From: Shewanella sp. MTB7
Lineage (GTDB): Bacteria > Pseudomonadota > Gammaproteobacteria > Enterobacterales > Shewanellaceae
Length of the DNA stretch: 64,000 bases
Assembly (NCBI RefSeq): GCF_027571385.1
Contig: NZ_CP085636.1
Span: 4,406,001 to 4,470,000 of the forward strand
Reading direction: 5' to 3'
The notes below the pieces were generated by a model. The model searched no databases. It saw nothing but the letters and a program-made list of their open reading frames with translations, and was not told the DNA's origin. Both the position numbers and the translations under genes were made by a program. Of the stretch, positions 20,751-31,084 are shown piece after piece. How positions within the stretch are numbered: position 1 is the first letter of the stretch; each line of letters opens with the position of its first letter.

Positions 20751-21212
20751 CTAACTCCTGCCAAGCCCTATACCCTTTGCTAACTTATCCCGATACTCTT
20801 CAGTAAGGAGCTCGCGTTTGAGCAATAGTTCAGGTTCATACCTATCTACCATCTCATCCAATGTCATTATCGTTTCATCTGTAGAGAGAAAACTCATCTC
20901 TCCATAAAGATGAACAGCAACATAGTTCCAGGTTGGCACCGCAGGAAACGAAGCATACCAAGTTGGAGAGATGTAGCTATGCGGTCCCTCAAGAATAATC
21001 ATCACATTACAAGCATCTTGCTTTCCCAAATGTCGGTTTGCTCTGGAGAAATGTCCATAAAGAGTGCCTAACTCACCCTCTGATTTTTTTAGCATAAAGG
21101 GCAGATGGTTTGCTTCTAGTTGCTCCGTTATTAAGATGCCAAAACTAAACTCTTCAATAAACTGATGAATGAGTTCATTGCTCCCCATCTTCATAGTTTC
21201 AGGTATGTGCAT
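20751..21212 (-). CDS. PaiB-like FMN-binding protein, carboxyl end missing
   Basis: The product matches the FMN-binding negative transcriptional regulator (PaiB) family in its conserved parts: NHLPFML, GTLYGHFSRANRH, EGPHSYISPTWY and VPTWNYVAVHLYG. Family members are usually around 200 residues and end in a segment resembling KLSQN. Here the frame stops after 153 residues at KLAKGIGLGRS, where a GIVG-type motif and about 50 more residues are expected, so the gene is truncated or rearranged at its 3' end. It overlaps the upstream GNAT gene by 14 bases, so they are one operon. PaiB proteins in Bacillus occur with the acetyltransferase PaiA, a similar pairing. Confidence 0.75.
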   Translation of the reverse strand: MHIPETMKMGSNELIHQFIEEFSFGILITEQLEANHLPFMLKKSEGELGTLYGHFSRANRHLGKQDACNVMIILEGPHSYISPTWYASFPAVPTWNYVAVHLYGEMSFLSTDETIMTLDEMVDRYEPELLLKRELLTEEYRDKLAKGIGLGRS

Positions 21213-21831
21213 TAACAGCCCCTACTACTCTCTCCATTTTAACTTGCAGCTCTGACTTAACTTTTAACCACTCCTGCTCAGTAATACTGAAAATAGCCGT
21301 ACTTCTAACATTCCCATCGGGCAAAATTCTATTATTGCGTAATACGCCTTCAAACTTTGCCCCTATACGCAAAATAGCACTGCGAGATTGCTGATTTTTC
21401 TCATGGGTTTTAATCTCAACTCTAATGGCGCCCAACACCTCAAAAGCATGTTTTAACAACAAGAATTTCGCCTGAGTATTAACATGGGTACGTTGAAAAT
21501 CAGGGATAATAAACGTATGCCCAATTTCAATGTTTCTATCATCACGCCTAATCGAACAATAACGGGTACTGCCTATTATCTTCTGACTAAGATTATCAAT
21601 GATCACAAATGGAATTTGATCACCAAGTTGCAACCCACGCAGTGCTTTATCAATCCAAGCCCTTGTCGATTCATGGGTTTCACAAGGATTAGGAACTACC
21701 CATCTCCACAATCGCTCATGGTTACCAGCAAGATAGAAGCCCTCGAAATCATTTCTAACCAAAGGTTTGAGCGTGATATCCCTAGCATTAAGTGTAATTG
21801 GCTGTGGATTAAAGTCAGTAGTTGTTTGCAA
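21199..21831 (-). CDS. GNAT family N-acetyltransferase (RimJ/RimL-like)
   Basis: A 210-residue cytosolic acetyltransferase of the RimJ/RimL type. The fold markers are the amino-terminal LKPLVRNDFEGFYL, the central strand IEIGHTFIIPDFQRTHVNTQAKFLLLKHAFE, where acetyl-CoA binds, and the tail NQQSRSAILRIGAKFEGVLRNNRILPDG. The substrate is unknown; relatives acetylate ribosomal proteins, antibiotics or polyamines. It is the first gene of a two-gene unit with the PaiB-like gene and is divergent from a MocR regulator 73 bases away that is the likely local controller. Confidence 0.87.
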   Translation of the reverse strand: MQTTTDFNPQPITLNARDITLKPLVRNDFEGFYLAGNHERLWRWVVPNPCETHESTRAWIDKALRGLQLGDQIPFVIIDNLSQKIIGSTRYCSIRRDDRNIEIGHTFIIPDFQRTHVNTQAKFLLLKHAFEVLGAIRVEIKTHEKNQQSRSAILRIGAKFEGVLRNNRILPDGNVRSTAIFSITEQEWLKVKSELQVKMERVVGAVNAHT

Positions 21832-21904
21832 GTGAGCTCTCCTATTTCGATTGATATAGGCTATTCTTGCAGCATCTGGTATAAGTTAAACATCCAGATT
21901 TCAA

Positions 21905-23377
21905 ATGCAGCCTATACCAGAAATAAAAACTCTTTGCCTCACCTTAGATGCATCTAACAAACCTAAGTTTTTGCAGATTGCGAGAGCTATAAATTCTGCC
22001 ATAAAGCATGGGCAAGTTAAAGCAAGGGAGGCACTCCCTTCAGCCCGTCAACTTGCTGAGCAATTACAGACGAATCGCCACACCATTATGGCGGCTTATC
22101 ACGAACTCATTGCACAAGGATGGGTAGAGTCAATTGAACGTCAAGGTTATCGTGTCGTGCCGTCATTTCCGGTGGAGTCCAGCCGCTATACAAAAACTAA
22201 GCAAGGCACAGCACAAAGTAAATTTAAGTGGCAGATAAACCCTCGCATTTTTGAAGATAAGAAAACTAAACCAGCCCATGAGTATCACTACAACTTTGCA
22301 GGGGGAAATCCTGATATATCGGCCTTCCCCTTCCATGAACTCAAGCCCTTTATGAATGACAGCTTCACTCGGCCTGAGCTTTCCGATTTGTCCTATGGCA
22401 ATAACAGAGGTAATAGCCAATTTATCTCTCAAGTAGCAATCTACTTGCGTCGAGCACGCTCAATCACAGATAAAGAGATCATTACAGTCAATGGCTCACA
22501 AGAGGCGTTATATTTAATCTCTCAGGTTTTATTAAAACCCGGGGCTAAGGTTGCAGTTGAGTCCTTAGGCTACCGGCCAGCATGGAACGCCTTTAAAAGC
22601 GCTGGAGCTGAATTAGTCGCCATCAAACAACACTCTAAAGGAATTGATATTGATCATCTAACTCAGTTAGTTAAAGACCATGATATTTCGCTGATCTATC
22701 TAACACCCTTGCATCAATACCCTACGACGGTGACTTTACCTATCCATGAAAGAATAAAAATTTACCAACTTGCAGCGACGCATAATGTCGCCATTATTGA
22801 AGATGATTACGATCATGAGTTTCATTATTCAAGCCAGCCATTAGTACCTTTAGCTGCCGACGACCCCAAAGGACTGGTTATCTACATCTCTACTTTCTCT
22901 AAAATCATGTTTCCCGGTTGCCGTATTGGTTACATGGCAGTGGACAAGTCTTTAGCCGCAGCCATCATCAACTATCGAAGCGTCATGAACCATAAACCCA
23001 ATGTATTAATGCAAGATGCCATCGGGCGTTGGATGAGAGACGGTGCGTTTGAAAGACATCTAAGACGAACCACTAAAATATACCAGCAGAGACGAGATAA
23101 TTTAGTCTCTGAGCTTAGAAAATACCAGAAACAAGAATTAGATATCAGCTTTACGATCCCTGCTGGAGGTATGGCTATCTGGGTAGATGTGAAAAAAAAC
23201 GCTAAACATCTGGAGAACTTTGGTTTAGAAAATGATATCTACTTAGTTTCTGAATCAAGTTTTCATCTCGATAAAGAAAAAGATCAAAATCGTTATATTC
23301 GCTTAGGATTTGCTGGAATGACGCCGGAGAAAATGAACCAAGGTCTTGCCATATTATTCAGCTATTTTACCCGCTAA
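21905..23377 (+). CDS. MocR/PdxR-type regulator (GntR helix-turn-helix fused to aminotransferase fold)
   Basis: A 490-residue PLP-dependent transcription factor. The GntR winged helix is at about residues 20-85 (PSARQLAEQLQTNRHTIMAAYHEL, GWVESIERQGYRV). A linker leads to a type-I aminotransferase domain. YGNNRGN and NGSQEALYLISQVLL lie near its start, the PLP-ring Asp is in EDDYDHEFHY (299-308), and the Schiff-base Lys333 is in STFSKIMFPGCRIGY. It is divergent from the GNAT-PaiB pair, so it probably regulates that operon and itself in response to PLP or an amine. It looks intact. Confidence 0.92.
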   Translation: MQPIPEIKTLCLTLDASNKPKFLQIARAINSAIKHGQVKAREALPSARQLAEQLQTNRHTIMAAYHELIAQGWVESIERQGYRVVPSFPVESSRYTKTKQGTAQSKFKWQINPRIFEDKKTKPAHEYHYNFAGGNPDISAFPFHELKPFMNDSFTRPELSDLSYGNNRGNSQFISQVAIYLRRARSITDKEIITVNGSQEALYLISQVLLKPGAKVAVESLGYRPAWNAFKSAGAELVAIKQHSKGIDIDHLTQLVKDHDISLIYLTPLHQYPTTVTLPIHERIKIYQLAATHNVAIIEDDYDHEFHYSSQPLVPLAADDPKGLVIYISTFSKIMFPGCRIGYMAVDKSLAAAIINYRSVMNHKPNVLMQDAIGRWMRDGAFERHLRRTTKIYQQRRDNLVSELRKYQKQELDISFTIPAGGMAIWVDVKKNAKHLENFGLENDIYLVSESSFHLDKEKDQNRYIRLGFAGMTPEKMNQGLAILFSYFTR

Positions 23378-23644
23378 AGCCTATTACTCATTGCAGGCCA
23401 ATCGAATACCCAAAATCAATGTGACTCTCTTTACTCACTTCCACTTGAATCAAAAGTAACAAATAAGCAACATTAACTTCGTTAGACATTTATTGGTTTT
23501 ATTGAGTACCAAAACATAAATAGTAGGTCTATCGGTGTTACTTAAATCTAATAAGCCCGAGAGATAAATTTATCTATGATACTCCTTATATCTCCTTCAA
23601 AAATGTCAGAAGGAATAGCTAGCATAATAATTAATGGAATATAA

Positions 23645-24993
<1,349 letters not shown>

Positions 24994-25078
24994 ACGATCA
25001 CCTAAATAATAATGAGGCTATGATATCAACCTCTAACTAGGTGGCCAAATTAACTATGCCACTTCACTTTCAAAATCG

Positions 25079-25109
25079 CTTGTACCTCATATAAAACAAG
25101 AGGTACAAG
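25079..25109. terminator. Inverted repeat right of the IS3 element
   Basis: CTTGTACCTC and GAGGTACAAG form a perfect 10-base stem with an 11-base loop. It overlaps the reconstructed end of the interrupted lipoprotein gene and may be its terminator; it lacks a clear T tract. Confidence 0.45.
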
Positions 25110-25176
25110 GCTACACCTAAGCTCTTTGAAATCCAGGATTCAATGGGTATTTAATACCCTCTAGCCAAGGTAAGGA

Positions 25177-26517
25177 TTATTCCCCGTTAAACAAGTCCAT
25201 GGCACTCGTTGTCATCGCCCGCACTCCAGTGCTGATAGTGAGTGGATAATCAGGAGCAAACTTACTTGAATGCAGTGAAGCAAGACTCTCTCCCGATATC
25301 AAACTGGCTTTATACTTTGTAGGTTCTACAGCGCCTAACCAAAATAGGGTAATGGGTAGCCCATCAGCTGTCCGTCCATAGAGACCAAAATCTTCTCCCG
25401 CCATAACAGGTGCTGCAGTAACCACATTAGTCTCCCCAAGTTCAGACTCAATACTGGCTCTCACCTTGGCCGTCAACTCAGGATTATTGTAAGTTGAAGG
25501 AACAGTTTCATCTTCATGAACATAAACAACGGGCATCAACTCCTCAGGTAATCCCGCACTGATAGCAATCCCCTTAGTTAATCGCTTAATTGCCGCGATC
25601 TGTTGTAAACGCACCTCTGGGTTATATGAGCGTAGGGTGAGCTGTAGCTTGACATCATTGGAGATAATATTGTGCTTAGAACCACCATGAATTGAGCCCA
25701 CGGTGACCACATTGGGTTCAAGTGGCGAGATCTCACGGCTCGATATGGTTTGCAGCGCTAGTACTGTTCGCGCAGCGAGTACCACAGGATCGATAGTTAA
25801 ATGTGGATAAGCACCGTGACCTCCCTTGCCTTTAATCGTGATATCCACCGAATCTACGTTTGCCAATGCATAACCGGAAACGATACCGACTTTCCCCGCC
25901 GGTATTGAGGCACTTACATGTAAACCTAAGATCTTATCTGGTGTAGGAAATTGCTTAAACAACCCTTGCTTGAGCATAGCCTTAGCACCACCACCGACCT
26001 CTTCAGCTGGTTGGGCGACTATCATCAAGGTACCTTTCCAATTCGCTTTTTGCTGAACCAACTGCTCAGCGGTGCCAATCAGGCTGGTCATATGAATATC
26101 ATGACCACAGCCATGCATGACCCCAATGGTTTTACCCATTGCATCAGTGGTTTTAACGGTCGATGCATAGGGTTTACCAGTCTCTTCGATAATCGGCAAT
26201 CCGTCAATATCGGCACGGATCATCACCACAGGACCCTCGCCATTATAGAAGATCCCCACCACACCATGGCCACCGAAATTGTTTGTCACCTCAAAACCCA
26301 GCGTCGATAACTCCTTTGCCATATGCGCAGATGTGGCCTGCTCATGATATGAAAGTTCTGGATTTTGATGCAGATGAAGATACAGCTTCTCCAATTTAGG
26401 CATCGCTTGTGCTACAGAATGATTCAGACCCTCCGCTTGTCCATAACAAACTGAAGAGAAACTAGCTGTTAACGCAAAAGAAAGTACAAGGCCGAGGGAG
26501 GTTTTTGTTAGTCTCAT
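25177..26517 (-). CDS. Secreted M20-family amidohydrolase
   Basis: A 446-residue metal-dependent aminoacylase/hippurate-hydrolase-type enzyme with a cleavable signal peptide (MRLTKTSLGLVLSFALTASFSSVCYGQ), so it works in the periplasm or outside. Metal and catalytic motifs are present: MHGCGHDIHM, the acidic pair in QPAEEVGGGAKAM, GGHGAYPH in the dimerisation or lid domain, and MAGEDFGLYG near the end. It would cleave N-acyl amino acids or short peptides. It stands alone on the minus strand beside the IS3 insertion, which did not damage it. Confidence 0.92.
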   Translation of the reverse strand: MRLTKTSLGLVLSFALTASFSSVCYGQAEGLNHSVAQAMPKLEKLYLHLHQNPELSYHEQATSAHMAKELSTLGFEVTNNFGGHGVVGIFYNGEGPVVMIRADIDGLPIIEETGKPYASTVKTTDAMGKTIGVMHGCGHDIHMTSLIGTAEQLVQQKANWKGTLMIVAQPAEEVGGGAKAMLKQGLFKQFPTPDKILGLHVSASIPAGKVGIVSGYALANVDSVDITIKGKGGHGAYPHLTIDPVVLAARTVLALQTISSREISPLEPNVVTVGSIHGGSKHNIISNDVKLQLTLRSYNPEVRLQQIAAIKRLTKGIAISAGLPEELMPVVYVHEDETVPSTYNNPELTAKVRASIESELGETNVVTAAPVMAGEDFGLYGRTADGLPITLFWLGAVEPTKYKASLISGESLASLHSSKFAPDYPLTISTGVRAMTTSAMDLFNGE

Positions 26518-26604
26518 CAGGTATCTTCTTATTTTAAGTAGTGGTTTTATCGACTAAGACTAAGCTAGCACAGAGGCTCTAGTTTTGTTTATTTAAAAAC
26601 CGAA

Positions 26605-27144
26605 TTAGAATTGATAATTGATGCCTAGGTAAACATTTGAGAGATCAGAATCAAGCACATTATCAGAGGTATCATGGGCAAGCTCCGTTAATATAGTTTC
26701 ATAACCAAGACGAATATTAACGCTATCGGTTATGGCCATATTAAAACCTGCCCCCCACATCCAACCTGATGCTGAGTAGTCATCATTTGCAGCAGAAACC
26801 TCAGTAGTTGCAACACCTACCTTAATAAACATAGAGTAAACAGGACTGAAAAAATGATTCAATTTTACTGCGAAGGTCGCCGTTCTTGCTTTAATATCTC
26901 CCTCATCCGCTAAATTAGCGGTGGTAAAAAACGTGCTTTCAACCGCCAGATCTTTACCAAAACTGTAACCAGCATAACCTCCATAACTGGTTGCAGACTC
27001 CTTAAAATAGCCTAAATCAAGCTCACTATAACCACCCATTCCACCAATATAGTAGCCTTGAATATCTGGGGCGGCACTGACTGATGTGGCTTGAAACAGT
27101 GTAAAAAGCACTCCTCCTGTTAAGAGTAATTTATTCATATTCAC
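26605..27144 (-). CDS. Small outer-membrane beta-barrel protein
   Basis: A 179-residue protein with a signal peptide ending in VSAAP and an eight-stranded-barrel pattern. Alternating aromatic strands are visible (GYYIGGMGGYSELDLGY, SYGGYAGYSFGKDLAVESTFF, VNIRLGYETI) and it ends in VYLGINYQF with the carboxyl Phe recognised by the Bam machinery. It resembles the OmpA/OmpX-like porin family. The role is unknown. About 117 bases separate it from the gene upstream, probably with its own promoter. Confidence 0.85.
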   Translation of the reverse strand: MNMNKLLLTGGVLFTLFQATSVSAAPDIQGYYIGGMGGYSELDLGYFKESATSYGGYAGYSFGKDLAVESTFFTTANLADEGDIKARTATFAVKLNHFFSPVYSMFIKVGVATTEVSAANDDYSASGWMWGAGFNMAITDSVNIRLGYETILTELAHDTSDNVLDSDLSNVYLGINYQF

Positions 27145-27260
27145 CCCCCTAAATTATTATTAGTCTCTATTTTTCATCACTCTATCATCGATAACAACCT
27201 CTTGTGTTAGCCTATCAGAAACTGATTTAATAACAAGCTGGCAACAGTTGAGTTAGTGTT

Positions 27261-28199
27261 TCATCGGCTTAGTGATTGATCGATGGCCTTCTCAACCTTG
27301 CTGGTAGCCCTAAACCTTACAAAGAGTCCTAAACCAAGTAATGCAATGAATGACATAGACCCTCCACCATGACCCTCGCTGCTGCTATTGCCATTATCAA
27401 TATAATCCCTATCACTACTCTCAAGTGGTAATGCATATAAACTAGCAAAGTCATCAGAGTTAACCGTAGCCACAATATCGGTGTAACCCACCTCATACAG
27501 GTCAATCAATACATCATAATAATCTGCCGGATAGCCCGAATTGAGTGTAGTTAACACTTCAAAATCATCTTCAGTTGAATCCCCCACGACAGTAAATATG
27601 TCGGTGGTGTAGTAATGCACCCAAGGACCACCATCACGGCTCAGGTACATCTCCGCGTAAACTTCTGCGGGCTGGTTGGGATAGTAACCGTACACATCGG
27701 CATCAAAGGTGACGCTAAAGGTTTGATAGAAACCATCATAGTCATTATCTTCAAATAGACGACTACTGGCTTCATAGATAGCAAATTCATTATAAATAGG
27801 GTTGGCAAAAGCTGAAGGGACATCTGACTGTGAATTACCTTTTACCTTTTGAAGCTTATACTTAGCCGGAATAAAACCCTTTTTATGGGCATTGATCACC
27901 TCCTCACGGGTTTTAAGCCTATTCACCGACTTAATGCCTGTTGTTGAATGAAGTTGATTTAAACGCTGTGCACCCAGTTCAGCTACCGAGCCAATACGAC
28001 CCGATACTACTGGCATATTCCCAACGGTATTCAACTCTCGTCCAATAGAGTTATGTACCTTAATTGAAGTAAAGCCTGCGGCATCAAACTCTGAACTACT
28101 CACTTGTCCCGCAACCATCAAGCTTACAGCCATGAAGCTTAAGCTCCACAGTTTTTTGCTTATATTCCCGTTCACTAACGCTTGTGTTAACTGTTTCAT
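27261..28199 (-). CDS. Surface protein with a GlyGly-CTERM-like anchor (choice-of-anchor H type)
   Basis: A 312-residue exported protein with an amino-terminal signal region (about residues 14-35, LWSLSFMAVSLMVAGQVSSSE). The body is rich in Asp and Tyr, with a segment resembling choice-of-anchor H proteins of Shewanella (SRLFEDNDYDGFYQTFSVTFDADVYG, YVDLYEVGY-like repeats). The end has Ser/Gly (SSSEGHGGGS), a hydrophobic helix (MSFIALLGLGLFV) and basic residues (RFRATSK). This is a rhombosortase-type sorting signal, so the protein is probably delivered by type II secretion and kept at the surface. The function is unknown. Confidence 0.72.
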   Translation of the reverse strand: MKQLTQALVNGNISKKLWSLSFMAVSLMVAGQVSSSEFDAAGFTSIKVHNSIGRELNTVGNMPVVSGRIGSVAELGAQRLNQLHSTTGIKSVNRLKTREEVINAHKKGFIPAKYKLQKVKGNSQSDVPSAFANPIYNEFAIYEASSRLFEDNDYDGFYQTFSVTFDADVYGYYPNQPAEVYAEMYLSRDGGPWVHYYTTDIFTVVGDSTEDDFEVLTTLNSGYPADYYDVLIDLYEVGYTDIVATVNSDDFASLYALPLESSDRDYIDNGNSSSEGHGGGSMSFIALLGLGLFVRFRATSKVEKAIDQSLSR

Positions 28200-28436
28200 A
28201 TCTTAAGCCTCATCCAAATCATGAATTGTTACGGCCATTAAAGACGATTTAATGTGAACAGAAGCTGAACGTTAAAAAACAATCAATTGATGAGGTTAGC
28301 CTGATGATGGCATTCAGCTTACGTTCATCTGAAGTTAGTAACATTAACCTGATAATTTAATTAGCCACCGCTAATGAACAAGCATTGATAAACAGGTTTA
28401 GGGAGTTTCTAAATAGAGTGGGATCTTTTACACTAT

Positions 28437-28454
28437 CTAGATTAACTAGATTAA
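28437..28454. promoter_or_regulatory. Tandem 9-base direct repeat before the PepSY-PhoPQ-like operon
   Basis: CTAGATTAA occurs twice back to back, 29 bases before the PepSY gene start. OmpR/PhoP-type regulators bind direct repeats, so it could be an autoregulatory site, although the usual spacing is 10-11 bases. Speculative. Confidence 0.35.
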
Positions 28455-28482
28455 TTTCACTCTCTAAAGGCGGGCACACTGA

Positions 28483-28815
28483 ATGAAGTTAGGCTCTATC
28501 TTGCTACTGACAACGACATTAATCTTAAGCTCTCTGGTCTCATTTACCGGGCAAGCATCAAGTGTCTACTTGGTCTCTACAGCAATGAGCACCATGGCAG
28601 AACAATCGTCCAAACAAGTTAGTCGTCAACTCAAAGTAAAAAGCCGCGATCATGCCATTCAATTAGTAAGACGCCAATACCAAGGTAAAGTACTCAAGGC
28701 TCAATCGAGTCAAGTCAATGGTCATTCAGGTTATAGGATAAAAATGCTCTCCAACCAAGGCGTAGTGTTTTATGTCTCTGTCGATGCCCAAACTGGCAGC
28801 GTGCGCAGGAATTAA
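28483..28815 (+). CDS. PepSY-domain periplasmic protein
   Basis: A 110-residue exported protein with a signal peptide (MKLGSILLLTTTLILSSLVSFTGQAS) and a single PepSY domain at the carboxyl half (SRDHAIQLVRRQYQGKVLKA, then GYRIKMLSNQGVVFYVSVDAQTGSVRR). PepSY domains often inhibit proteases or sense envelope state. It is 48 bases upstream of a PhoP-like regulator in the same direction, and such proteins are frequently the first gene of two-component operons, where they may modulate the sensor (inference). Confidence 0.85.
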   Translation: MKLGSILLLTTTLILSSLVSFTGQASSVYLVSTAMSTMAEQSSKQVSRQLKVKSRDHAIQLVRRQYQGKVLKAQSSQVNGHSGYRIKMLSNQGVVFYVSVDAQTGSVRRN

Positions 28816-28863
28816 GCTCAGGGCGAATACGATAACGCGATAATACAGCGAGAGGACCAACCG

Positions 28864-29559
28864 ATGAGAATACTGTTAGTCGAAGATGATATAGAGCTTC
28901 AAACAAACCTGAAACAGCACCTAATCGACGCTAACTATACGGTTGATGTCGCCAGTGATGGAGAGATTGGCCTATTTCAAGGCTGTGAATATCGCTACGA
29001 TGCCGCCATCATAGATGTCGGACTGCCTAAACTCGACGGTATAGCCCTTATCACCACACTGAGAGAGAAAGAGATAGATTTCCCCATCTTGATTTTAACT
29101 GCTCGAGATAGTTGGCAAGATAAGGTTGAAGGACTCGACGCTGGCGCCGATGATTACCTAACAAAGCCGTTCCATCCACAAGAGTTAGTTGCCAGACTCA
29201 AGGCATTGATCCGACGCTCTGCAGGTAAAGCTAGTCCTTTGATCCACAATGGGCCTTTCAGCATTAATACCAGTAGTTTAGAGGTCAAAAAAAACGAGCA
29301 ACTGATCACTCTGAGTGGTTCAGAATACAAACTATTTGAGTATTTTATGCTCCACCCCGGTGAAGTAAAATCCAAAACAGTGCTCACCGAACACATTTAC
29401 GATCAAGACTTTGATCTCGACTCCAACGTGATTGAGGTCTTCATCAGACGATTAAGAAAGAAGCTCGATCCCGATAACCAATACGGACTCATCGAAACCC
29501 ACCGCGGACAAGGTTACCGTCTGGCTCCTTTAACGCCAATAAAAGACAGCCATGAATAA
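28864..29559 (+). CDS. OmpR/PhoP-family response regulator
   Basis: A 231-residue regulator. The receiver domain has the acidic pair at residues 8-9 (VEDD), phospho-Asp51 in IIDVGLPKLDG, Thr in LTARDSW and Lys in LTKPFHP. The winged-helix output domain (about 130-225) has the recognition region DLDSNVIEVFIRRLRKKL and ends with ETHRGQGYRL. It resembles PhoP/QseB types. It overlaps the sensor gene by 8 bases, so the two are translated together. Confidence 0.93.
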   Translation: MRILLVEDDIELQTNLKQHLIDANYTVDVASDGEIGLFQGCEYRYDAAIIDVGLPKLDGIALITTLREKEIDFPILILTARDSWQDKVEGLDAGADDYLTKPFHPQELVARLKALIRRSAGKASPLIHNGPFSINTSSLEVKKNEQLITLSGSEYKLFEYFMLHPGEVKSKTVLTEHIYDQDFDLDSNVIEVFIRRLRKKLDPDNQYGLIETHRGQGYRLAPLTPIKDSHE

Positions 29560-30952
29560 TAAACAGGTGAGCAAGTCACGCTGGTTCTCCCTATTCAACT
29601 CCCTTAAAGTCCGACTTGTTATCAGTGCCCTGTTGCTGATTTTAATATTAATGCCCTTGATAGGCTTCACTCTCAATGACGCCTTTAAGCAACAGGTAAA
29701 AACCGCAGCCAAAAACGAATTGAGCGCCTATCTCTATTCTGTTTTAGCGGTCACTGAGGTCGATAATAACCAACTGCAGATGCCAGAGCTTTTACTTGAA
29801 AACCAGTTTAACGTGATTCAATCCGGCCTCTATGCACTCATCTCAACTCCATTCGCGAATACTTCAAACACGACAAAGGGTGAAGATGGAGGAGAGTTAC
29901 TTTGGCACTCAGACTCTTTTTTAGGTTTTAGCGAGCCAAATAAACTGCCTCAACCGTCAATAGGCCAACGAGATTTTAGTGAGATAACCTTAGATGACAA
30001 ACCTCATATCATCTATAGCCTCAGCGTCAGTTTCGAACAGGAAGATGGCGCTTTCCCTATCACGATGCACATCATTAAAGATCAAGCTGACTTTCAAAAA
30101 CAGATAGATCAATTTAATCGACAGTTATGGAGCTGGCTCTTAGTACTGATGGCTTTATTAGGTATAGCGCAGCTTGCTTGGCTGTTATGGACGTTAAAGC
30201 CTTTAGCCAAATTTAAGCAAGAGCTGCAAGATGTTGAAAATGGCAAAGCAATGCAACTGAGCACTGACTATCCAAGCGAACTGCAATCCGTTGCTTATCA
30301 ACTCAATACCTTGCTTATTACCGAACAAAATCAACGTAAACGATATCGTAATGCCCTGTCCGATCTTGCCCACAGCCTCAAAACACCATTGGCTGTTATT
30401 CAGAGCCAAAAAGGACTCGACAGCTCATCAATCGAGCAGGTATCGACCATTAATCGCATCATAGGCCACCAGCTAAAACGCGCACAATCGGCGGCGGGTT
30501 CCTCCTGGCATCTTGGTGTTAAAATCGCACCAATATCCGAAAAATTGATCCGCACCTTAGGTAAAATCTATCGCGATCCACAACGCCAAATCAGAGCAGA
30601 TGTCGATTCTGATGCTATCTTCCGCGGCGATGAAGCCGACTTAACCGAGATCTTGGGTAATCTGCTGGATAACGCCTGCAAAGCTGCCAAGTCGCAAGTT
30701 TTACTGACAGTTAGCATCTCAAAGCTGGCATTAAACATCAGCATTGAGGATGACGGCTTAGGCGTGACTGCAGAACAGGAAAGTAAAATATTTGAGCGCG
30801 GCACCCGCGCAGATTCCTATGAACAAGGACACGGCATAGGCCTTGCTATCGTGCGGGATCTACTCGATAGTTATACTGGCCAACTCGTTATCTCGCGGTC
30901 TGAATCCTTAGGTGGTGCTAAATTTTTGATCATCTTTAACCAGAAAGGTTAG
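29552..30952 (+). CDS. PhoQ-like sensor histidine kinase
   Basis: A 466-residue inner-membrane kinase. It has two transmembrane helices (about 20-40 and 193-213), a periplasmic domain of about 150 residues between them and a short HAMP-like linker. The phospho-His274 lies in DLAHSLKTPLAVIQ. ATP-binding boxes are NLLDNACKAA, DDGLGV and GHGIGLAIVRDLL. The DLAHSLKTPL form of the H-box is typical of PhoQ. The periplasmic domain is not obviously the acidic Mg2+ patch of E. coli PhoQ, so the signal is uncertain. It pairs with the regulator upstream; a DUF3300 gene follows after 132 bases. Confidence 0.92.
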   Translation: MNNKQVSKSRWFSLFNSLKVRLVISALLLILILMPLIGFTLNDAFKQQVKTAAKNELSAYLYSVLAVTEVDNNQLQMPELLLENQFNVIQSGLYALISTPFANTSNTTKGEDGGELLWHSDSFLGFSEPNKLPQPSIGQRDFSEITLDDKPHIIYSLSVSFEQEDGAFPITMHIIKDQADFQKQIDQFNRQLWSWLLVLMALLGIAQLAWLLWTLKPLAKFKQELQDVENGKAMQLSTDYPSELQSVAYQLNTLLITEQNQRKRYRNALSDLAHSLKTPLAVIQSQKGLDSSSIEQVSTINRIIGHQLKRAQSAAGSSWHLGVKIAPISEKLIRTLGKIYRDPQRQIRADVDSDAIFRGDEADLTEILGNLLDNACKAAKSQVLLTVSISKLALNISIEDDGLGVTAEQESKIFERGTRADSYEQGHGIGLAIVRDLLDSYTGQLVISRSESLGGAKFLIIFNQKG

Positions 30953-31084
30953 CTCAAGACGCTATAAAAAAGCCAAATCAAGGCTGTACAACAAGCCATA
31001 GAGTCGACTTTTACCCCTTCAGCTTATGTTCATCTTCAGTTCTTTATAATGACTTTAACGTCATAAAACGGATCAGGAGAGCTT

